From Larkinella punicea (GTDB lineage Bacteria > Bacteroidota > Bacteroidia > Cytophagales > Spirosomataceae), in contig NZ_QOWE01000013.1 of assembly GCF_003334855.1 (NCBI RefSeq), forward strand, positions 124,001 to 188,000: a stretch of DNA of 64,000 bases. The letters run 5' to 3'. The notes under the pieces are model-generated. The model saw only the letters and a program-made list of their open reading frames with translations, made no database searches and was not told the DNA's origin. Positions 52,732-59,627 of the stretch are shown here, piece by piece; within the stretch, counting starts at the first letter, position 1; every line of letters starts with the position of its first letter. A program made the position numbers and the translations under genes.

Positions 52732-53805
52732 CTAGACCTGCACTTCCTCCGGTTCCTTCTTTTTTTCCGGAATCAGCCAGGACGCCAGAATACTTACGCC
52801 CAGAATAGTCAGAATGACATAGAGCGAGTAAACCGTCTCGAAACCGTGATCTTCCAGCCAACCGTGAAAAATCATTTTTAATCCGATGAACGTCAGCAAG
52901 GCCGCCAGACCGGTTTTCAGGAAACGGAACTGACTCATGATGCTGGAGAGGAAGAAGAACATCGACCGCAGCCCCATGATGGCGAATACGTTGGAGAAAA
53001 AAACGATGTAAGGGTCTTTGGTGATCGAGAAAATGGCCGGAATGGAGTCGACGGCAAACACCAGATCGGTGAAAGCAACCACGATGACGACAATGAACAG
53101 GGGCGTCACGAAAAGCTTGCGGTCGGTTTTCCGGCGGACAAAAAAGTGGTCGATGACGTTCCGGCGGTAGACGTTCAGGTATTTGGCCGTCAGCTTCACG
53201 ACCGGGTGGTTTTTCGGTTCCATCTGCTGATCTTCGTCCTTTTCGAAGAAGAGTTTGATCCCGGTGTAGACCAAAAAAGCCCCGAAAATGTAGATGATCC
53301 ATTCGAACCGCTGCAGCAGCGCCGAGCCGACGAAAATGAAGATAAACCGCAGGACGATGGCCCCCAGAATGCCCCAGACCAGAATCTTTTTGTAGAACTT
53401 CTGACGCACGCCGAACGACGCGAAAATCATGATGAAGACGAAAATATTATCGGCCGACAGGGAATACTCGACCAGATAACCGGTGATGTATTCCAGCGCC
53501 ATGTTGTTCTGGAAAATGGCCAGACTCTGCTCGAAATTGCCCGGAATCAGTTTGAGGTGATCGGCATACAGGCTACGCACTTCTTCCAGCCGCGCCATGT
53601 CGGTGATGCCGTGAACGAGGTAACCGAAATTTTTAATGAAAAAGTAGAAGCCAATCGACAACGCCACCCAAACCGCACTCCAGGTGCCGGCTTCTTTAAA
53701 ACTGACAATATGGCTTTTCTGCTTCGTAAATGCCCCCAAATCGAAGGCCATCACCAACAGAACGAAGAGCGCAAAGCAGATAAAAAATATAGTTTCGTAA
53801 CTCAT
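52732..53805 (-). CDS. TerC-family membrane protein (Alx-like)
   Basis: The ATG at 53805 opens the conserved start SYETIFFICFALFVLLVMAFDLG; the frame upstream of it is not conserved. The 357-residue protein has about eight to nine membrane helices and the TerC marks LVEYSLSADNIFVFIMIFASF and FTDLVFAVDSIPAIFSI with their acidic residues. Alx/TerC proteins export manganese or act in metal supply to exported enzymes, and some members give tellurite resistance. It is alone on this strand, with the sigma-like gene convergent 44 bases away. The C-terminus is charged (PEKKKEPEEVQV). Confidence 0.93.
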   Translation of the reverse strand: MSYETIFFICFALFVLLVMAFDLGAFTKQKSHIVSFKEAGTWSAVWVALSIGFYFFIKNFGYLVHGITDMARLEEVRSLYADHLKLIPGNFEQSLAIFQNNMALEYITGYLVEYSLSADNIFVFIMIFASFGVRQKFYKKILVWGILGAIVLRFIFIFVGSALLQRFEWIIYIFGAFLVYTGIKLFFEKDEDQQMEPKNHPVVKLTAKYLNVYRRNVIDHFFVRRKTDRKLFVTPLFIVVIVVAFTDLVFAVDSIPAIFSITKDPYIVFFSNVFAIMGLRSMFFFLSSIMSQFRFLKTGLAALLTFIGLKMIFHGWLEDHGFETVYSLYVILTILGVSILASWLIPEKKKEPEEVQV

Positions 53806-53995
53806 GAGTCGAAAAACAATGAAATTTAGCGTATAACGAGTGTTTAAGTAGAACTGTTTAATTGGACTTTGGCACAAAATTCGCCGGAAGATCGGAGAGT
53901 TGTAGAACCAAACAAGTCGAATTGCAAAACTGATTGCAATATAGCTCTATTAAGTAACAGGTTATGATTTCGGTTGATTCCTTATTTTTGCAAAT

Positions 53996-54736
53996 ATGTA
54001 TCATGATAAGAAAGTCGTAGTTGTATTACCGGCCTACCGGGCCGCCCTGACGCTGGAACGTACCTACCGGGAAATCCCGTTCGATATTGTTGACGAGGTC
54101 ATTCTGGTCGATGACGCCAGTCCGGACAATACCGTCGATGAAGCAAAGCGCCTGGGCATCCGGCACGTGATCCGGCACGAAAAAAACAAAGGCTACGGCG
54201 GCAATCAGAAATCCTGCTACCGCAAGGCGATGGAGCTGAAGGCCGACATTGTTGTGATGCTACATCCTGATTATCAGTATACGCCCAAGCTGATTGTGGC
54301 GATGGTCAGCCTGATTGGCAATGAGTTGTACCCGGTGGTGTTTGGCTCCCGGATTTTAGGCAAAGGGGCGTTGAAAGGCGGCATGCCGCTGTATAAATAC
54401 GTGGCCAATCGCTTCCTGACGCTGACGCAGAACGTGCTGATGAACCAGAAACTGTCGGAATACCACACCGGCTACCGGGCGTTTTCTGGCGAAGTGCTGC
54501 GCGGTCTGGATTTTACGCACAACTCCGACGATTTTATTTTTGACAATGAAATGATCGCCCAGATTTTTCACAAAGGCTTCGAAATTGCCGAGGTGACCTG
54601 CCCGACAAAATACTTCAAGGAAGCGTCATCGATCAATTTCCGGCGCAGCAGCATCTACGGGTTGGGCGTTTTGGCGGTGTCGATGCGCTACCGGCTGCAC
54701 CGCTGGGGGCTTATGCGTTGGAAGGTATTGCAATAG
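53996..54736 (+). CDS. Family 2 glycosyltransferase (DPM1-like)
   Basis: The 246-residue protein has a GT-A fold: KVVVVLPAYRAALTLERTY, DEVILVDDASPDNTVDEAK, GYGGNQKSCYRKAMELKADIVVMLHPDYQ (DxD-like HPD) and FSGEVLRGLDF. It lacks membrane helices, like the soluble dolichyl/polyprenyl-phosphate mannose synthase group, and would transfer a sugar from an NDP donor to a lipid phosphate or glycan. A TATTTTTG element at 53983-53990 would place the transcript start at or next to the ATG, so the mRNA may be leaderless. Its last 26 bases overlap the convergent polyketide synthase gene. Confidence 0.92.
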   Translation: MYHDKKVVVVLPAYRAALTLERTYREIPFDIVDEVILVDDASPDNTVDEAKRLGIRHVIRHEKNKGYGGNQKSCYRKAMELKADIVVMLHPDYQYTPKLIVAMVSLIGNELYPVVFGSRILGKGALKGGMPLYKYVANRFLTLTQNVLMNQKLSEYHTGYRAFSGEVLRGLDFTHNSDDFIFDNEMIAQIFHKGFEIAEVTCPTKYFKEASSINFRRSSIYGLGVLAVSMRYRLHRWGLMRWKVLQ

Positions 54737-55880
54737 ATTCGGCTACTGCCTGATCGTTGACCGGCAGAACCGCCGGTATAATTTCCAGAATCATCGACTC
54801 CAGGGTCAGGCCCGGCCCGAAAGCGCAACTCAGGATGTTGCCCGCCCCCGGCTTCGAAAGCAGGTGGTTCCGGATTTCTTTCAGCACAAACAAAACCGTC
54901 GCCGACGACATGTTGCCGTATTTTCGCAGCACCTCGTAGGCAAAGCGGTTTTCGTGCGGTTCGATGCCCAACTGCTGCTCAATCACTTCCAGAATTTTGC
55001 GTCCGCCGGGGTGCATGGCATACTGCGTGATGTCTTCAATGGCCAGTCCACTGCGTTCCAGTAGGCGGGAAAGCGCCTGGCCAATGCCCTGCCGGATCAC
55101 CGTCGGTACGTCCGACGTCAGCGTCATTTCAAAACCGTGGTCGTTGATGATCCAGCCCATTTCGTTTTTTCCATCGGGCAACAAATCGCAGAAGAAGGTC
55201 CGCATCCGGAAGGAGGGAGCCGGTTTTTCCCGGTTGGGTCGACCTTCCACCAACACCGCAGCGGCTCCGTCGGCGAAGAGCGCGTTGGACAGCAGATGAT
55301 CCTCGTCGGTTTTTTTCTGAAAATGAATCGTACACAATTCCAGACAAACGACCAGCACGCAGGCCGACGGATCGGCGCGGACGAAGGCGTCGGCGGTTTT
55401 CAGCGCATTGAAAGCGCCGTAGCACCCCATAAAGTTGATGGCAGTGCGTTGGGTGGTGGTGGGCAGCCCGAGGGCTTCGATCAGGTCGATATCCAGCCCC
55501 GGCGCATACATGCCCGTGCAACTCACCGTGATCAGGTGCGTGGGCTGAACGGTTCGTTTTTCGTCGCGGTATAAATCCTCAATAGCGGCCACCGCCAGCG
55601 GTAGGGCTTCTTTGCGGTACAATTCCATCCGGGTTCCGACGGTCGGAAATGGTTCAAGATCAGGTGTATTCGGAAAAAATGTATATTCACCCGGCGAAGC
55701 ACCGTAGTCGGGCAGCACCGAATGCCGCCGGTCGATGCGGGTCAGTCGGTAGAGGGCCTGCAATTTTCGCCGGTTGGGTTCATCGAGCCGAAGAGCCTGC
55801 GCCATGAACGAAGCAATTTGCAACTGCGAGAAGCCGTATGGCGGAACGGCCGTGCCGATGGCGGTAATATAGCTATCCAT
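54711..55880 (-). CDS. Type III polyketide synthase (chalcone-synthase-like)
   Basis: The 389-residue protein has the thiolase-fold Cys-His-Asn triad of type III synthases: Cys near 150 in FMGCYGAFNALK, His near 289 in YAMHPGGRKILEV and Asn near 321 in RKYGNMSSATVLFVL. FGPGLTLESMIL near the end is the usual CoA-loop motif. Such enzymes extend acyl-CoA starters with malonyl-CoA to give pyrones or resorcinols. A UbiA prenyltransferase gene begins 113 bases away on the other strand, so a prenylated phenolic lipid is a plausible product. No methyltransferase or oxidoreductase partner gene is adjacent. Confidence 0.94.
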   Translation of the reverse strand: MDSYITAIGTAVPPYGFSQLQIASFMAQALRLDEPNRRKLQALYRLTRIDRRHSVLPDYGASPGEYTFFPNTPDLEPFPTVGTRMELYRKEALPLAVAAIEDLYRDEKRTVQPTHLITVSCTGMYAPGLDIDLIEALGLPTTTQRTAINFMGCYGAFNALKTADAFVRADPSACVLVVCLELCTIHFQKKTDEDHLLSNALFADGAAAVLVEGRPNREKPAPSFRMRTFFCDLLPDGKNEMGWIINDHGFEMTLTSDVPTVIRQGIGQALSRLLERSGLAIEDITQYAMHPGGRKILEVIEQQLGIEPHENRFAYEVLRKYGNMSSATVLFVLKEIRNHLLSKPGAGNILSCAFGPGLTLESMILEIIPAVLPVNDQAVAESIAIPSNA

Positions 55881-55993
55881 TTAGTCCAATTCAGGGTTGC
55901 CGGAGCGATCCGGACTTTTCTATAACCAAAGGTTCACTTGAATGTTAGACTTTGCCTGATGAAATCTGTACCCTCTATCCTTCCTCTCCCGGT

Positions 55994-56872
55994 ATGACCT
56001 TTCGGACCGTCTGGCTCCATTTGCGGGTGCCGTTTTCGTTTTTTCTGTTGCCGGTTTTTCTCTTTGCGCTGAGTCAGTCGGAAAGTCTTCGTCAGGGTAC
56101 GCTGGATTGGGGGCGGGTGGCCGTGATCGGGGCGGTTATTCACCTCCTGCTCTATCCGGCCAGCAATGCCTACAACAGTTATTTCGACAAAGACGAAGGC
56201 AGTATCGGTATTCTGGAAACACCACCGCCGGTCGATAAAACCTTGTTTTACGTCGCCTGGGTGCTGGATCTGCTGGCGTTGGTGATTGGTGTCTGGATCG
56301 GGTGGCCATTCGTGGCCTATTTACTCATTTACGGATTGATTTCCAAAGCGTATAGTCATCCAATTATTCGCTTAAAAAAGTACCCCATTGCCAGTTGGCT
56401 CGTGATCGGCTTGTTTCAGGGCGGTTTTACCTACCTGATGTCGCTGCAAGCCATCGATGCACTACCGGTTTTTGATATGCTAACCTTCCGGCCTCTGCTG
56501 GCGGCATTGCTTTGTACCTTGAATCTGCTGGCGATTTATCCGATCACGCAGGTATATCAGCACGAGGAAGACGGCCGTCGGGGCGATTTGACGATGAGCC
56601 GTCTGCTGGGGGTTCGCGGTACCTTTCTGAATACGCTGATTTGGTTTACGCTGTCGCTGGCCGGTTTTTACGCCTATTTCCGGGGTGAGACGGTGTTCTG
56701 GCTGTTACCCGTCTGTTTGTTGCCGGGGGTGTTGTATTTTCTGGTCTGGGCAAACCGGGTTTTTCGGGACGAACGGCAGGCTGATTTTCGGTCGGCGATG
56801 ACGATGACGCTGCTGGCAGGCACGGGGCTGAATGTTTTCTTTCTTTTTTTGTTGGTTTTAACCGATTCATAA
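55994..56872 (+). CDS. UbiA-family prenyltransferase
   Basis: The ATG at 55994 is preferred over an upstream TTG at 55952. The 292-residue protein is an integral membrane protein with about eight or nine helices and both Asp-rich motifs: NAYNSYFDKDEGSIG (NxxxD type) and YQHEEDGRRGDLTMSRLLG. These bind Mg2+ and the prenyl diphosphate that is joined to an aromatic or other ring. Divergent to a type III polyketide synthase, it probably uses that enzyme's phenolic product (inference); menaquinone or haem A synthesis is less likely given the context. Confidence 0.9.
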   Translation: MTFRTVWLHLRVPFSFFLLPVFLFALSQSESLRQGTLDWGRVAVIGAVIHLLLYPASNAYNSYFDKDEGSIGILETPPPVDKTLFYVAWVLDLLALVIGVWIGWPFVAYLLIYGLISKAYSHPIIRLKKYPIASWLVIGLFQGGFTYLMSLQAIDALPVFDMLTFRPLLAALLCTLNLLAIYPITQVYQHEEDGRRGDLTMSRLLGVRGTFLNTLIWFTLSLAGFYAYFRGETVFWLLPVCLLPGVLYFLVWANRVFRDERQADFRSAMTMTLLAGTGLNVFFLFLLVLTDS

Positions 56873-56927
56873 TCAGAATCTAAGTGGCGTTATTGACGAT
56901 AATGCTAATTTTTTTTCAGGAAAGTAC

Positions 56928-56957
56928 TTGCCAAACAGCGCAGACCCCTTATATTTG
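56928..56957 (+). promoter_or_regulatory. Predicted promoter of the tRNA pair
   Basis: TTG at 56928-56930, 19 bases and TATATTTG at 56950-56957 match the Bacteroidota consensus. The transcript would start near 56964, about 27 bases before tRNA-Gly. Confidence 0.7.
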
Positions 56958-56990
56958 CATCCACAAAACGCCAACGTTCTGGCATAGAAC

Positions 56991-57063
56991 GCGAAAGTAG
57001 CTCAGCTGGTAGAGCGCGACCTTGCCAAGGTCGAGGTCGCGGGTTCGAACCCCGTCTTTCGCT
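56991..57063 (+). tRNA. tRNA-Gly (anticodon GCC)
   Basis: A full cloverleaf is present: acceptor GCGAAAG/CTTTCGC, D-arm CTCAGCTGGTAGAG, anticodon stem GACCT/AGGTC with loop TTGCCAA (anticodon GCC), T-arm with GGTTCGAACCC. The discriminator is T and CCA is not encoded. Confidence 0.97.
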
Positions 57064-57064
57064 C

Positions 57065-57091
57065 AAAAGCACCCACAGCGGTGCTTTTTTT
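57065..57091 (+). terminator. Hairpin with T-run after tRNA-Gly
   Basis: AAAGCACC and GGTGCTTT pair around CACAGC, followed by more T (seven in a row from 57085). It lies only 22 bases before tRNA-Leu, so either read-through or a second, unseen promoter must serve the Leu gene. Confidence 0.75.
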
Positions 57092-57112
57092 GTAGAATGT
57101 GGTTGCTACCAC

Positions 57113-57434
57113 GCCGGGATGGCGGAATAGGTAGACGCGCAGGACTTAAACAATTTGAGTGCCCAGACAGAAATGTTTGGAGTAGAACCGCTTAACGTCG
57201 GGGAAGCCTTCCGGTTGGAAACGACTAATGGTAATCCCGAGCCAAGTTCCAGTTTTTTGGAAAAGGTGTAGAGACTTGACAGGCGGCATCTAAGTTCTGA
57301 TGTTCTTCAGAATACGATGAAGAGAAAGTCCAGACCACAAATCCCGTAAAGATTCGGGAGCAGTGAAAACTGTAGTTGGTACGAAAATCCTGTGAGCAGT
57401 AATGTTCGTGCGGGTTCGATTCCCGCTCCCGGTA
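57113..57434 (+). tRNA. tRNA-Leu (anticodon UAA), split by a group I intron
   Basis: Exon 1 is 57113-57147 and exon 2 is 57384-57434, giving a mature 86-base tRNA. Acceptor GCCGGGA/TCCCGGT (one G-T pair at the end), anticodon stem CAGGA/TCCTG with loop CTTAAAA (anticodon TAA), long variable arm (GAGCAGTAATGTTCGTG) and T-arm GCGGG-TTCGATT-CCCGC are all intact. The insert splits the anticodon between U34 and A35. This is the only interpretation that gives a sound tRNA. CCA is not encoded. Confidence 0.95.
57148..57383 (+). ncRNA. Group I intron (subgroup IC3-like) in tRNA-Leu(UAA)
   Basis: This self-splicing RNA of 236 nt carries the signs of a group I ribozyme. Exon 1 ends in U, which forms a U-G wobble with the guide (57157-57163 GAGTGCC) in P1. 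P2 is CCAGACA/TGTTTGG capped by a GAAA tetraloop (57163-57180). The P core is AATGGTAATCCCGAGCCAAG (57227-57246). A stem TTCC/GGAA (57247-57262) follows. P7 is GACTT/AAGTC (57273-57277 with 57326-57330). P8 is TTCTGA/TCAGAA. A P9-like stem CCCG/CGGG lies near 57342-57358. The last base is the omega G. The insertion site and motif order match the cyanobacterial and plastid tRNA-Leu(UAA) intron. There is no homing endonuclease ORF. Confidence 0.93.
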
Positions 57435-57443
57435 CTGATTATC

Positions 57444-57475
57444 AAAAGGTTATGCGAATTATCGTGTAACCTTTT
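57444..57475 (+). terminator. Rho-independent terminator after tRNA-Leu
   Basis: AAAAGGTTA (57444-57452) and TAACCTTTT (57467-57475) form the stem, with a T-run of seven to 57478. It ends the tRNA transcript. Confidence 0.85.
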
Positions 57476-57616
57476 TTTATTGAATCAAATCCAAAAGTTG
57501 TGGAGGACGTATCCGCTGGGCCAGGGCGTGTATTTCGGAGATGCTTCATCCATACATCCTTTAAACAAGCCAATATTTCTACGGAATAAAAACATTTCTT
57601 TATATTTCAAAACTTT

Positions 57617-58225
57617 TTGACTCCATTAACTACTGATGTGGCTGCTCCAGAAAAGGACCATCAACTTTGGCATGACCTCAAATCGGGCGATAAATCGGCT
57701 CTCGAGCAGATTTATCATCAGCACTTTGAGGCATTAGGCAAGTATGGCCTTCGGATTATTCCGGATGCAGAGCTCGTCGAGGACGCTATTCAGGATGTCT
57801 TTCTCAATCTTTGGCGACGAAAAGAACACTTGAGTGATGTAGTGAATATAAAATTTTACCTGTTTAGAACCTTACGGAATCAACTCAGCCGAAACATTCG
57901 AAATGATATTTTTGAGGGTTCCGAAGACGTTAATAACTTCCTCGACTACCTGTCTACCATTTCTTCGGAACAGCAATCCATCAGCAACGAAACCCGGGAA
58001 GCAACGACCCGAACGATCCAGCATGCGCTTTCTCAGTTGAGCAACCGGCAGCGTGAAGCTATTCACCTGCGCTTTTATCAGGGGCTGAGTCTGGACGAAA
58101 CCGCTGCTATGATGGATGTATCCAAACAGGTCGTGAAAAATATGCTGGGTCGGGCCTATGCGGTATTACGAATCTCCCTGCGTACCATGATCTCCCTGAT
58201 GATTTTTCTCGGTTTCAGACTGTAG
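57617..58225 (+). CDS. ECF sigma factor of the SusC/D-linked type
   Basis: The 202-residue frame opens at TTG 57617; GTG at 57638 is another possible start, and no ATG is available upstream of the domain. Region 2 (LEQIYHQHFEALGKYGLRI, LVEDAIQDVFLNLWRRKEHL, FYLFRTLRNQLSRN) and region 4 (LSNRQREAIHLRFYQGLSLDE, QVVKNMLGRAYAVLRISL) are both complete. As in the first module, a FecR gene, SusC and SusD follow. The sigma factor should thus switch on its own module when the SusC receptor takes up its substrate. Confidence 0.93.
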   Translation: MTPLTTDVAAPEKDHQLWHDLKSGDKSALEQIYHQHFEALGKYGLRIIPDAELVEDAIQDVFLNLWRRKEHLSDVVNIKFYLFRTLRNQLSRNIRNDIFEGSEDVNNFLDYLSTISSEQQSISNETREATTRTIQHALSQLSNRQREAIHLRFYQGLSLDETAAMMDVSKQVVKNMLGRAYAVLRISLRTMISLMIFLGFRL

Positions 58226-58398
58226 GCTCCCTTCTTCCAGTCCACGTATCCCGGTCCGGATCGCCATTGATGAGGCCTGTTTAGCGGTCGGAAAAAAGAA
58301 TTTTTACATTCGATCAAAAAATAGTTTAATCGAAATGGTTACTATTTCCGAAAAGGTGTACCTGTATGGTTGTAGGCTCTTTTCGACTTTCTGTCAGG

Positions 58399-59490
58399 AT
58401 GGATAAACGGTATACCCAGGTACAAGATTTTCTGAATGATGACCAGTTCGTTGAATGGGTGGTATCCGGTCGTAATGACCGGGTCTGGCAACAATTTCGG
58501 GCAGCGAATCCGGGCAGTGAGCTGCTGATGGAAAAAGCCCGGCAACTCATTCTGGAAATCAATGAGGCAGAAGACCGGGATCTGCCCTCCCTGAATCCGC
58601 AACGGGTCTGGGAAAAAATCCGTCATACGCTGCACGATCCGGCCGACGAAAACCAGCCGATCCCCGTTCCGCTATGGTCCCGGCACCTGCTCCGGTGGGC
58701 CGCCGGCCTGGTTTTGCTCCTCGGAATCGGCTGGCTGATCCAGCAGCGGCTTACGCCTAAACCCATAACCTATCAGGAGCTTATTGCCCGGGAAGGGGGC
58801 GAAAGCCAGCGGATCGAAAAAGTCAATCAACGCGATACGCCGGTCCGGATTACCCTGGAAGACGGTAGCCTGGTAACGCTCTACAAAAACAGCAAACTGA
58901 GCTATCCTACGCATTTTGAAAAAGACAAAAGAAACGTCATACTCACCGGCGAAGCGTTTTTTGAAATTGCCAAAGATGCCAACAAACCCTTTTACATCTA
59001 TTCCAACGAAGTGGTCACCAAGGTGTTAGGTACGAGCTTCAGAATACGCGCTTTCGGCGACAGTAAACAGGTGGTCGTTCAGGTACGGACCGGGCGCGTA
59101 TCCGTTTACAGCCAGCAGAAAACCCATCTGAAAGATCCTGAAACGAGCGGCCTGGTCCTGCTGCCCAATCAGCAGGCGATTTATAGCCGGACAGACGAAA
59201 ATCTGAGCCGCAAACTGGTCGATGTGCCGGTTCTGCTTGGGGCGCATAGTGCCAACCCATCCCCCATACGGTATGACGAGGTTCCGGCCACTGTGGTATT
59301 GAAAGATCTTGAAAAAACGTATGGAATCAGTATACTCTTCAACGAGGAACTCCTCAATGAGTGCCTGATAACGACGGCACTTGGTAATGAGTCTTTATAC
59401 GATAAGCTCGACCTGATCTGTAAAACCATCGGAGCTTCGTACAAGGAAGTAGACGCCCAGCTTGTGGTTGAGTCCAAAGGCTGCCAATAG
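58399..59490 (+). CDS. FecR-family anti-sigma factor
   Basis: The ATG at 58399 is preferred over the one at 58366. The 363-residue protein has a cytoplasmic part, a membrane helix near residues 95-112 (LRWAAGLVLLLGIGWLI), a periplasmic FecR domain (ITLEDGSLVTLYKNSKLSYP, AFFEIAKDANKPFYIY, KVLGTSFRIRAF) and a C-terminal DUF4974 segment (YDEVPATVVLKDLEKTYGIS). It would hold the upstream sigma factor until the STN domain of the SusC protein signals. The gap to SusC contains a hairpin. Confidence 0.94.
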   Translation: MDKRYTQVQDFLNDDQFVEWVVSGRNDRVWQQFRAANPGSELLMEKARQLILEINEAEDRDLPSLNPQRVWEKIRHTLHDPADENQPIPVPLWSRHLLRWAAGLVLLLGIGWLIQQRLTPKPITYQELIAREGGESQRIEKVNQRDTPVRITLEDGSLVTLYKNSKLSYPTHFEKDKRNVILTGEAFFEIAKDANKPFYIYSNEVVTKVLGTSFRIRAFGDSKQVVVQVRTGRVSVYSQQKTHLKDPETSGLVLLPNQQAIYSRTDENLSRKLVDVPVLLGAHSANPSPIRYDEVPATVVLKDLEKTYGISILFNEELLNECLITTALGNESLYDKLDLICKTIGASYKEVDAQLVVESKGCQ

Positions 59491-59527
59491 CTTTTGCGAA
59501 ACGAACTTTTTACCCAATCAATAAAAA

Positions 59528-59551
59528 GGAGCAATGTCTCACCATTGCTCC
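59528..59551 (+). other. Hairpin in the leader of the second SusC gene
   Basis: GGAGCAATG (59528-59536) and CATTGCTCC (59543-59551) pair perfectly around TCTCAC. No T-run follows. It lies 76 bases before the SusC ATG and may be an attenuator or an mRNA-processing site. Confidence 0.6.
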
Positions 59552-59627
59552 CGAATTTTCCGCCTATGCACTGGACATGCAATCGGACGGAACCGTTTTG
59601 TTTTATTCCACAAAAACAACCCAAGTT

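Noticed and set aside
57113-57434. Reading the tRNA-Leu locus as a broken tRNA pseudogene
   Set aside because: Both exons are fully intact and the insert has group I core pairings at the classical site, so an intron explains it better.
57402-57620. A 72-codon frame starting inside tRNA-Leu
   Set aside because: It begins in tRNA exon 2 and runs across the terminator; no protein-like features.
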